Below, one piece after another: positions 52,916 through 61,580 of a stretch of 64,000 nt of DNA. Below the pieces are notes generated by a model. It made no database searches. It had not been told where the DNA came from and worked only from the letters and a program-made list of their open reading frames with translations. Position 1 is the first letter of the stretch. Each line of letters opens with the position of its first letter. Source of the DNA: Cherax quadricarinatus (taxonomy: Eukaryota; Arthropoda; Malacostraca; Decapoda; Parastacidae); the NCBI RefSeq assembly GCF_038502225.1, contig NC_091321.1, positions 37,729,261-37,793,260 on the forward strand, given 5' to 3'. The position numbers and the translations under genes are program-made.

Positions 52916-53930
52916 AGTGGACCCTCAATTAATGATGCCATCGGAGAGCGATAAAATTGGATACCGTTATGTTTTTGCGTCAAGATATTGGCTCGGCTAA
53001 CGATAAAAAACTAAGGTAATGACATTCACCCAGAACGTGTTTGCACGGCCTGAGCTGCCTGGTCACTCCAGTGTGGCTAATGTGCCATTGTTTACAAGCC
53101 ACTGCGGACGATTCCACACGTACATGCGATACAATTTGTATTATTCCATTGTTTTTAGTGCTTGTAACTGCTAAATTAGCCACCATGGTCCCAGAGAAAG
53201 CTTCTAGTGCCAGCCAGCCCTTTGGTAAAGGGCTGAGAGAGAGGGAAGAATGCGCCTTTATCGGTGATTCTGCAATATGTACGATACTAAAGCAGCAGGA
53301 GTCTATAAAGGCTATAGCGGCAGCCAACGATAAAGTGTAGCATTAACTGTAGCCAGTAAGTTAAGCGATTAATCGATAGAAAAGGACAGCACGAACCTAA
53401 CTCCTCTAATGTTGTTGGAGTTATGTAGGGCGACTGATAACACCGCCGTCTCTAGACTCTACCTCTGCTGCCTCCACTGCTACTATGTACGGCTTATGCT
53501 CTCAGTGGCCCTTATACACCCAACAACACAGCAACACTCGTGACATACTTAATGACGTATTTTATTCATTCTAGAGTATTTGTCATGTTTCTATGTTATT
53601 AATATTGTTTATTATGTCATATTAGATGAATTGTGCTAGATAAATAAGCCGTAGAGCTGATATTAGTGTCATATTGAAGGACTATCTTGCATCTCCCAAC
53701 ACAGTTCCTAACATACTCCAGAAACAGACCTCTCTGGAAAACTTTTTCGAGCGACAGGGGTCCAGTGGCTCTCAAGCTGGTCGTAGTGGCATTAAAAAAC
53801 GAAGGGGGAAAGTAACCCAAAATAAGGACTTGGTACCTGAAGTCTTTATGGAGTGAAATTCCTCTTCCAAACAGTTGTAAACTCCTCCATCCTCTCCCCT
53901 CCTCCTGTCTTCAATAAAAGTAAGCGTGAT
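52916..53930 (+). mobile_element. Tigger-like deletion derivative
   Basis: The left end CAGTGGACCCTCAATTAATG is followed by a 5' region and the transposase start (MVPEKASSASQPFGKGLRER, 53185-53340), then non-coding sequence shared with 31560-31800, then the C-terminal end (LENFFERQGSSGSQAGRSGI, 53735-53800; KDLVPEVFME). The DDE part is absent. The right inverted end is missing. The same internal deletion pattern in two copies (here and 30822-32181) suggests one amplified derivative. Confidence 0.75.
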
Positions 53931-54650
53931 GTTATTATTGTTTTATTGGTTTTGTTTCATGATTGTGGCATACTATTTTCCTGTATAATGCTCTGTAGGT
54001 GTCGAGTCATTGTTGAGGACTGAGTACCTTGGCTATATCGGGGGATGTTGATGAGTTGTAGTTGATGCTGTCATTTGAGGTGAAGTGGTCTTGTAGGTTA
54101 GCCATGTTTGATGGTGTGTGGTCAGCTAGGGTGTGGGAAATGGGTAAAGATGAAGATCAGCTGACACATTTAAATGAAGGCTAGTCTTCTGCCATGATTG
54201 TTATTGTGTAGCCCTGGGCATTGGTAAGGGGGTGGATGATGCACTGGTGTCCTCCAGGGTAGACATGATGTGTAACATATTCCTTGGTGTTTTGATGTTG
54301 TTTTTGGAGTTATTTGTCCCATGTTTCCCTCCCATGGCAAGACTGGTTCAGTTACAAAGAATTAAGTGGTACATATCACTAGGCTGGTTGTATGTCTGGC
54401 AGCAGGGCTGATGTTTGGTATGCCGGGCAGTCCGCTTTTACTCATATTTGGTCAGTTTGTAGACATCATGTCAGTTTTCTACGTTCCACATATGTTAGTG
54501 CAGTAATACTTGCAATCGGACCATCATAGGAGTTTGGATCGGCACCATTGATGCTGCCATTGCTCAACTGTTTCTGTAACACTCTGTTACTTGTCCAGAC
54601 TATTAATATTAGGTTAATTAAATTTCAAATTAACTTGATTAAGATCTATA
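53931..54650. other. Unassigned intron sequence before exon E
   Basis: No repeat family, stop-free exon or structured element could be recognised in this 720-bp stretch; it ends in the polypyrimidine tract of exon E. Confidence 0.5.
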
Positions 54651-54666
54651 ATGCTATTGTTTTTAG

Positions 54667-55142
54667 GTCAGAAGAAAGTCTGTGGAGGCAGTGAGCAAGT
54701 TGACCCACTGAGCCATTTAGCAAGTGGTACTGCAGATGGCACCAAAGATGTCACCAAGACACAAAACAAGGTTAACATCAAGAAGGAACATGGTGTGAAT
54801 GATACACAAGGGGAGAGTTCCTTTATGACACCTGCCTTCACTGATGCTGCCTTCCACCAGCACGACGAACATGAGGCCAAGTGTGAAATATTGGCCACCA
54901 AGCGCAAGATCTTCCACAAGGAGCCACTGGTGACCCACGAAATAAGCAGCACGGACGGTGCCAATAAAGTAACCACAAGTGTCACGCATGAGGAAGATGT
55001 CACCCAGGTGATAGTGTTGACACAGAGAGATGCACATAATGGCACCTCCACTACCTCTGCCTCCAACACCTTGAAAGCCTCCACTCCCACACTTAAACTG
55101 AGTCGTGGGTCCCACTCCAGCACTCCCACCCCACGAAAAATA
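54667..55142 (+). CDS. BTB-psq transcription factor, exon E (long linker)
   Basis: The acceptor is TGCTATTGTTTTTAG (to 54666), the donor is GTAAGT (55143). GT completes the glycine codon from exon D (T-G-QKKVCGGSEQ) and the exon ends on a codon boundary (phase 0), as exon F requires. It is the largest exon (476 bp). The product is polar and probably disordered: DVTKTQNKVNIKKEHGVNDT, HEAKCEILATKRKIFHKEPL, a Thr/Val-rich stretch, and a Ser/Thr-rich end STPTLKLSRGSHSSTPTPRK. IKKEHG resembles a sumoylation-type sequence; this is only a suggestion. No zinc finger is present. Confidence 0.85.
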
Positions 55143-55364
55143 GTAAGTATTGATACTCTCGTTCATTATGTGTGTACCAAGAACACTAGAACATATATAT
55201 CAATATCCTATTTAACCTGATTATAAGAACATGATTGGAAACAAACCACAGAATTGGTGTGGTTTGAATCTGTGGTGAGTGATTGGTAAAAGTCCAGTCT
55301 AGTGTATAAGCTGGACCAGCTGGCCACTGTGACCACAAATGCTTTGAGGAGATTTGAGCTGGAG

Positions 55365-55495
55365 TTTACCACAGCCAAACCATACCCTGGCCGGGATTGA
55401 ACCCGCGGTCAGAGAGTCTCAAAACTCCAGACCATCGCATTAGCCACTAGACCAGCTAGCGGGTTCAATCCCGGCCGGGGTATGGTTTGTTTGCA
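55365..55495 (-). repeat. tRNA-like sequence (SINE head) in a palindrome
   Basis: On the minus strand TGGTCTAGTGGCTAATGCG resembles a tRNA box A and GGTTCAATCCC fits box B, with about 30 bases between them, as in tRNA genes or tRNA-derived SINE heads. An inverted second box B (GCGGGTTCAATCCCGGCC) follows on the plus strand at about 55459-55476, so the segment can fold on itself. A true tRNA gene is less likely because the acceptor stem is not visible. Confidence 0.55.
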
Positions 55496-55612
55496 ATCGT
55501 GTCATTACGATACCACAGCCACTCTGTCAGGAGATTCATCTGTAAAAACTTTCATTCATGGTCACGGCGAGGCCCATGCTAACCTACTTATGGTGAATAG
55601 AAATATACCTAA

Positions 55613-55968
55613 ATAACAAAAAGGCACAATACTGTGACATAAACAATGTACAAATACCCCCTTCCCCCCCTAGGAGAGAGGAGCTTATGACAATGTTCCG
55701 ATCTGATTTGGACCATTTACAAAGTCACACTATCACACTAACAGGAAGGAGAAAAGTATATATTAGCAAGCTGCCAGGGACGGGACAAGAGAGGTAGGAA
55801 GGGGCTCCGTTCCTAAGACCACGTCGGTCAACGAGTACATCGCTAAGTGAGTTGAGGCTGTATATACTCCCTCCTTCTCTCCTTCCTGTTAGTGTGACTT
55901 TGTAAATGGTCCAAGTCAGACTGAAACGTCGTCATAAGCTCCTCTCTCCTATATGCAGGTTATTTGTG
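55613..55968. mobile_element. Foldback element, second copy, with target duplication
   Basis: The ends ATAACAAAAAGGCACAATAC and GCAGGTTATTTGTGT correspond to the ends at 31215-31388 in reverse order. Inverted arms contain GACTTTGTAAATGGTCCAAG and its complement. The flanks TAGAAATATACCTAA (about 55598-55612) and TAGAAATATACTTAG (55969-55983) form a 12-15-bp target duplication with two changes. The loop is longer (about 150 bp) than in the first copy. Confidence 0.75.
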
Positions 55969-56039
55969 TAGAAATATACTTAGCTGGGTGAGTCTTTTTA
56001 GATCCAGCTGGACCAGTGACTGACACACAGTTTTACCAC

Positions 56040-56280
56040 TCACTCACCATGGGTACGTCTTGCTACTTCTACTTACACTTTGGTCACACTACATATGTTT
56101 GTACACATGTATGTTTACACATCTGAATTTTCTATTTTCTTAATAGTTCTTGTCCTCATTTATTTCCTTTAATCTCCATGGAGAAATAGAAAAATGGTCT
56201 TTATTGTGTAAGAGGGGACAAAAATACCGGGAGCAAGGTACCTTCCTTTCTCATTACATTGCCAAATGCATATACGTATA
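56040..56280 (+). mobile_element. RTE-like LINE leader fragment
   Basis: TTCTACTTACACTTTGGTCA, then TTCCTTTAATCTCCATGG and AATACCGGGAGCAAGG, match the leader in front of the endonuclease at 20130-20320. No coding part follows on this strand. Confidence 0.6.
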
Positions 56281-56299
56281 AAGCATATACGTATAAAGA

Positions 56300-57440
56300 T
56301 ACACAACATATCCCTCCAAACTGCTAATATCCCAAAACCCCTCCTTTAGATTGCAGGCATTGTACTGCATTTTTAAAACTATTCCAACTCTCTTCAACCC
56401 TCCCACTACTTATCTTTGCACTAGCCCACCTTTCTGCCAATAGTCGTTTATATCTCACCCGAACTTCCTCCTCCCTTAGTTTATACACTTTCATCTCCCT
56501 CTTACTTGTTGTTGCCACCTTCCGCTTGTCCCATCTACCTCTTACTCTAACTGTAGCTACAACTAAATAATGATCCGATATATCAGTTGCCCCTCTATAA
56601 ACATGTACATCCTGGAGCCTACCCATCAACCTTTTATCCACCAATATATAATCCAACAAACTACTCTCATTACGTGCTACATCATACCTTGTATATTTAT
56701 TTATCCTCTTTTTCATAAAATATGTATTACTTATTACCAAATCTCTTTCTACACATCTCAATTAAAGGTTCCCCATTTACATTTACCCCTGGCACCCAAA
56801 AATTTACCTACTACTCCCTCCATAACATTTTTACCCACTTTAGCATTGAAATGCCCAACCACAAGTACTCTCACACTTGGTTCAAAACTCCCCACGCTTT
56901 CACTCAACATTTCCCGAAATCTCTCTCTCTCTCATCTACACTTCTCTCTTCCCCAGGTGCATATACGCTTACTATAACCCACTTTTCACATCCAACCTTT
57001 ATTTCACTCCACATAATCCTTGAATTAATACATTTATAGTCCCTCTTTTCCTGCCATAGCTTATCCTTCAACATTATTGCTGCTCCTTCTTTAGCTGTAA
57101 CTCTGTTTCAAACCCCTGACCTAATCCCATTTATTCCTCTCCATTGAAACTCTCCCACCCCCTTCAGCTTTGTTTCACTTAAAGCCAGGACATCCAGTTT
57201 CTTCTCATTCATAATATCCACAATCATTTCTTTCAGAAAGATCTCTTTCTTATCATTTGCACAACATCTATGCACATTCAGACTTCCCACTTTGGCAATT
57301 TTCTTCTTATTCTTTTTAGTAATTTCTATACAGGAAAAGGGGTTACTAGCCCATTGTTCCCGGCATTTTAGTTGACTTTTACAATACGCATGGCTTATGG
57401 AGGAAAGATTCTTATTCCACTTCCCCATGGATATAAGAGG
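56300..57440 (-). pseudogene. RTE-like LINE endonuclease fragment
   Basis: On the minus strand VLALSETKLKGVGEF (about 57180) starts the endonuclease, then pieces in other frames, and an open part 56761-56324 with LLDYILVDKRLMGRLQDVHV, GATDISDHYLVVATVRVRG (the SDH motif) and a basic stretch. It differs clearly from the copies at 20389 and 37689 (for example VARNESSLLDYI), so it is a separate RTE subfamily. Single-base shifts occur near 56765, 56800 and 56930. Confidence 0.75.
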
Positions 57441-57529
57441 AAAAGTAATAAGACCAAGAACTATTAAAATAAAATCAAATAAAACTCAGATGAGTGTGTA
57501 TAAATAAACGTGTACATGTATTGTTTACC

Positions 57530-57629
57530 NNNNNNNNNNNNNNNNNNNNNNNNNNNNNNNNNNNNNNNNNNNNNNNNNNNNNNNNNNNNNNNNNNNNNNN
57601 NNNNNNNNNNNNNNNNNNNNNNNNNNNNN
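57530..57629. other. Assembly gap (100 N)
   Basis: A run of exactly 100 undetermined bases, the usual placeholder for a gap of unknown size. The order and distance of features on either side are therefore not certain. Confidence 0.99.
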
Positions 57630-58190
57630 ATCTGAAGTTGGAATATTGCTGACACTAACAGCACCTTTGAAGGTAGGTGAAATTGCTGACCTAGAAAATG
57701 TACAGAGAACCTTCACCACACACAAGTGTAATAAAACACCTAAATTACTGGGAACTTTTGAAGTTCCTCGACCTGTACTCTCTGGAATGCAGTAGAGAAA
57801 CACTTGGAAAATCCTAAAGGGATTAGTACCAAACTTGCACACGAAAATCACTGCCTACGAAAGCAAAAGACTCCGCAGATGATGCAACATCCTCCCAATG
57901 AAAAGCAGGGTTGCCATGAGTACACTGAGAGACAAGACAGTCAGTGTCAGGAGCCCAAGACTGTTCAATTGCTTCCCAGCATACATAAGGTGGATTACCA
58001 ATAGACCACTGGCTGTCTTCAAGTGCTGGATAGGCACCTAAATTCAGTACCCGATCAGCCAGGCTGTGGTTTGTATGTCAATTTACGTGCACCGAACAGT
58101 AACAGCCTGGTTCATCAGGTCTTGATCCACCGCAAGTCCTGGTCACAGATCGGGTGGCAGAGGCATTGACCCCCAAAAACTCTTTCCAGG
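57630..58190 (+). mobile_element. LINE 3' fragment (jockey/CR1 group)
   Basis: The plus strand in several frames resembles the thumb and C-terminal end of a LINE reverse transcriptase (EIADLENVQRTFT, then EPKTVQLLPSIHK and QVLDRHLNSVPDQPGCG), followed by a 3' end CACAGATCGGGTGGCAGAGG and ACTCTTTCCAGGTA. It may belong to the same family as the element starting near 61580. It is truncated by the gap and full of stops. Confidence 0.55.
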
Positions 58191-58480
58191 TATGGTACAG
58201 TAGTTACTACTAGCGATGGTGCAGTAGTTACTACTAGTGATGGTACAGTAGTTACTACTAGTGATGGTACAGTAGTTACTACTAGTGATGATACAGTAGT
58301 TACTACTAGTGATGATACAGTAGATACTACATACTAGTGATGGTACAGTAGTTACTACTAGTGATGGTACAGTAATTACTACTAGTGATGGTACAGTAAT
58401 TACTACTAGTGATGGTACAGTAGTTATTACTAGTCATAGTACAGAGTAGTTATAACTAACAATGGTACAGCAGTTAGAAC
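58186..58480. repeat. 24-bp minisatellite, first array
   Basis: The unit TACAGTAGTTACTACTAGTG then ATGG is repeated about 11 times with substitutions. It begins directly at the end of the LINE fragment (CCAG/GTATGGTAC). A much larger array with the same unit follows exon F. Confidence 0.9.
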
Positions 58481-58776
58481 ACCTGGGCATCTTTATTTTT
58501 CTCAGTTATGATTCACAGATCTATTAATCAACATTGTCAACACATGTCAGAGCAGCCAGTAGGCCTACCATTTTTGACACTGACTTGATGCATTACCTCA
58601 CTTTTTTATCACATGTCTATAAAATAGAAACTTGAACATTATGATTATTTCATGTCAGATTTGTTGTGTAAACTGCATTTTATATTTTGTTCATCCTAGT
58701 ACTTTGGGAATTGACTGATGGAGATTTATACTGTGGCTGGAATTACTCATATGCATTTGGAAGGGGACGTTTGATT
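58481..58776. other. Unassigned intron sequence
   Basis: No repeat family or exon was recognised between the two minisatellites. Confidence 0.5.
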
Positions 58777-59181
58777 AGTCCTGGACCAGTTGAGACTCGA
58801 CAGTAGTCCAGTGTGGACCAAAGTGTCACAAGGCTCCTGTCCTAGTCCTGGACCAGTTGGGACTCGACAGTAGTCCAGTGTGGACCAAAGTGTCACAAGG
58901 CTCCTGTCCTAGTCCTGGACCAGTTGGGACTCGACAGTAGTCCAGTGTGGACCAAAGTGTCACAAGGCTCCTGTCCTAGTCCTGGACCAGTTGGGACTCG
59001 ACAGTAGTCCAGTGTGGACCAAAGTGTCACAAGGCTCCTGTCCTAGTCCTGGACCAGTTGAGACTCGACAGTAGTCCAGTGTGGACCAAAGTGTCACAAG
59101 GCTCCTGTCCTAGTCCTGGACCAGTTGAGACTCGACAGTAGTCCAGTGTGGACCAAAGTGTCACAAGGCTTCTGTCCTAGT
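58777..59181. repeat. 67-bp minisatellite, six copies
   Basis: Copies of a 67-bp unit starting AGTCCTGGACCAGTTGGGAC begin at 58777, 58844, 58911, 58978, 59045 and 59112. They differ at one or two positions (TTGGG or TTGAG; GGCTCC or GGCTTC). The order of variants (GAG, GGG x3, GAG x2) suggests recent local duplication. Confidence 0.95.
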
Positions 59182-59299
59182 CACGAGATATTGAAGAATT
59201 ATCCAGAGTGGAAATTTGTTTTCATAGAGTATGTGTGTTGCTAGCATGCAGGGGCAGCAGCTCTCCAAACATTCAACATTACTCGTATAACCCTCTTAA

Positions 59300-60372
59300 C
59301 CCTTTGAGGGTTTCGGACATATTAGTTCGGCTTACGACCCAGGGTTTTTGATGTACTAGTACGCCTAAATTCTAGCACCCGCAAATCTAGTGAGAGAAAA
59401 CTGGTAGGCCTACATATGAAAGAATGGGCCTATGTGGTCAGTGTGCACAGTATAAAAAAATCCTGCAGCACACAGTGCATAATGAGAAAAAAAAAACTTT
59501 GACCGTGTTCTTGGAATTAAACAGCGATTTTGCACTGTATTTTCGTATGGTATTTATTGTTGTATTCTAGTTTTCTTGGTCTCATTTTATAGAATGGAAG
59601 ACATATTACAGAAATTGAGATGATTTTGACTGGTTTTATAATGAAAAGTACCTTGAAATTGAGCACGAAGTAGCAGAAATGTTCGATTTTTATCAAAGTT
59701 CAAAAGTAAACAAATCATGCCAAGCGTCCAATACACGTCAACTGGTGAGTCTAATATTCTTTCACAAGTGCGCTGATATTATTTATACCATTTCTACACT
59801 AATGCAGTAGTCTGCATAACAGTAAATCTTCTATTTTTTGTAAGAATAAAAATTCAAAGTGGAAAGCCCAAGAAATATAAGAGGGGCTTGGGGATGTGAC
59901 TAACAAACAGAGAACTTGTTATTTTAGTGCCAGGAATGTCTTTCTTGTTTATTCTGGACCCTGTTCAGAAATTGGCATCTTTTGAAATTTGTGTGAAATT
60001 GGCAAAATTACTAAATTATGACCACTTTATTGGATAGTTGAAATTGGTAAATGGGTGGTTTCTTGTACTCATTCGATAGAAAAAATGGAGTTCTAGTGAA
60101 ATAGTTATGATTTTTGTCTACTAGTACATTGGAATTGGCCGAAAATAAGGCTCAAAGCGGGCAAAATTGCCGATGCGTAAACATCGTCGAGACCGCTAAC
60201 TTCGCGAGAGCATAATTCCGTAAGTTTTCCAGCAAATTTCATACTTTTGGTGTCATTATAATCAGGAAAAGATTCTCTATCTTTTCATAGGAAAAAAAAT
60301 TTTTTTTTTTTTTTTTAAATTTTGCCGACCCTGAGAACAAGTCTCGGAGAGGGCCTGTCGACCCTCAAAGGG
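59300..60372 (+). mobile_element. TTAA (piggyBac-like) non-autonomous transposon, CTAG subfamily
   Basis: CCCTTTGAGGGTTTCGG and CCTGTCGACCCTCAAAGGG bound a 1073-bp element preceded by TTAA (59296-59299); after it the sequence is TTAG. The palindrome slots are at 59318-59329 (decayed, CATATTAGTTCG) and 59352-59363 (TGTACTAGTACG), still 34 bp apart. It ends only 60 bp before the acceptor of exon F, so it is the closest transposon to a coding exon. Confidence 0.85.
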
Positions 60373-60431
60373 TTAGCACCCTCTATAATAAGATAAAATT
60401 AGTTTTCTTACAGTAACTACCTTGTTTCCAG

Positions 60432-60608
60432 GCTGCTGCTCACTTGGTCCGCAAGGGAGACCTGGGCATCACAGCAGCTGCCCATGCTTTCAACATACCG
60501 CGAACGACTCTCTTCAGAGCTTCTAAGAGGACAGACATACCATGCCCAGTGAAGCAGGAGGTAGAGGAGTCACCCAGTAAACCTGTCAATAAGAACTCTG
60601 AAGCAAAG
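60432..60608 (+). CDS. BTB-psq transcription factor, exon F (Pipsqueak-type helix-turn-helix)
   Basis: The acceptor is TACCTTGTTTCCAG (to 60431) and the donor is GTAACA (60609); both borders are on codon boundaries. It encodes AAAHLVRKGDLGITAAAHAF then NIPRTTLFRASKR, which fits the Pipsqueak (HTH_psq) pattern A...V..G...I..AA...GIPR.TL. This motif binds DNA; insect Pipsqueak-type factors contact GAGA-like sites. After it comes a charged tail (CPVKQEVEESPSKPVNKNSE; VKQEVEE again resembles a sumoylation-type site). The first part of the motif would be supplied by the end of exon E (PTPRKI). More motif repeats may lie downstream of the window. Confidence 0.85.
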
Positions 60609-60617
60609 GTAACACTT

Positions 60618-61345
60618 GTTCATTAGTAATGCTACAGTAATTACTGCTAGTGATGGTACAGTAGTTACTACTGGTGATGGTACAGTAGTTACTACTGGTG
60701 ATGGTACAGTAGTTACTAATAGTGATGCTACAGTAGTTACTAGTGATGCTACATTAGTTACTACTGGTGATGGTACAGTAGTTACTACTAGTGATGCTAC
60801 AGTAGTTACTACTAGTCATGGTACAGTAGTTAATACTAGTGATGCTACAGTAGTTACTACTGGTGATGCTACAGTAGTTACTACTGGTGATGCTACAGTA
60901 GTTACTAGTGATGCTACAGTAGTTACTACTGGTGATGGTACAGTAGTTACTACTGGTGATGCTACAGTAGTTACTAATAGTGATGCTACAGTAGTTAATA
61001 CTAGTGATGCTACAGTAGTTACTACTGGTGATCCTACAGTAGTTACTACTAGTGATGCTACAGTAGTTACTACAAGTGATGCTACAGTAGTTACTAGTGA
61101 TGCTACAGTAGTTAATACTAGTGATGCTACAGTAGTTACTACTGGTGATGGTACAGTAGTTACTACTAGTGTTGGTGCAGTAGTTACTACTAGTAATGGT
61201 ACAGTAGTTAGTGCTAGTGATGGTACAGTAATTATTTGCAGTGGTACAGTAGTTACTATTAGTGATGCTACAATAGTTACTTCTAGTAATGGTACAATAG
61301 TTACTAGTAATGGTACAGTAGTTACTACTAGTGCTGAGGTATAGT
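60618..61345. repeat. 24-bp minisatellite, second array, about 30 copies
   Basis: The unit TACAGTAGTTACTACTGGTG then ATGC or ATGG begins about 10 bp after the exon F donor. Several units lack three bases (TACTAGTGATGC), giving 21-bp variants, so all variants remain multiples of three and a 242-codon frame (Thr-Val-Val-Thr repeats) stays open. This is not a protein-coding region; it lies in an intron. Confidence 0.93.
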
Positions 61346-61580
61346 GTAACCTTTTAGGTAAGATGTAACCATTTTGAAATATTTGCTGTCAGTAATTAGA
61401 GGGTTTCTTCTCTGACTGACATTAATCAATCACTTGTCAGTCAAATTCACTTAGACCCTAGCTGTCCCAGGTCTAAAATATGTGAACTCTTTCCTTTGAC
61501 AGGTTTGTTATTACTGCTAAGCATATTGAATACTTATCAATCTGATATTAGAGCCAGCAAATAAAACCCCCTAAATTCCA
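61346..61580. other. Unassigned intron sequence
   Basis: Nothing recognisable lies between the minisatellite and the LINE that follows. Confidence 0.5.

Noticed and set aside
54951..55129. Possible additional DNA-binding domain in exon E
   Set aside because: No Cys/His zinc-finger spacing or helix-turn-helix motif is visible; the segment is Ser/Thr-rich and probably disordered.
57464..57851. Minus-strand frames crossing the N run
   Set aside because: They consist largely of undetermined bases; nothing can be said about coding there.
60616..61344. Open frame of 242 codons of Thr-Val-Val-Thr-Ser-Asp repeats after exon F
   Set aside because: It begins after a good splice donor (60609), consists of a 24-bp minisatellite, and the same unit occurs elsewhere in an intron.
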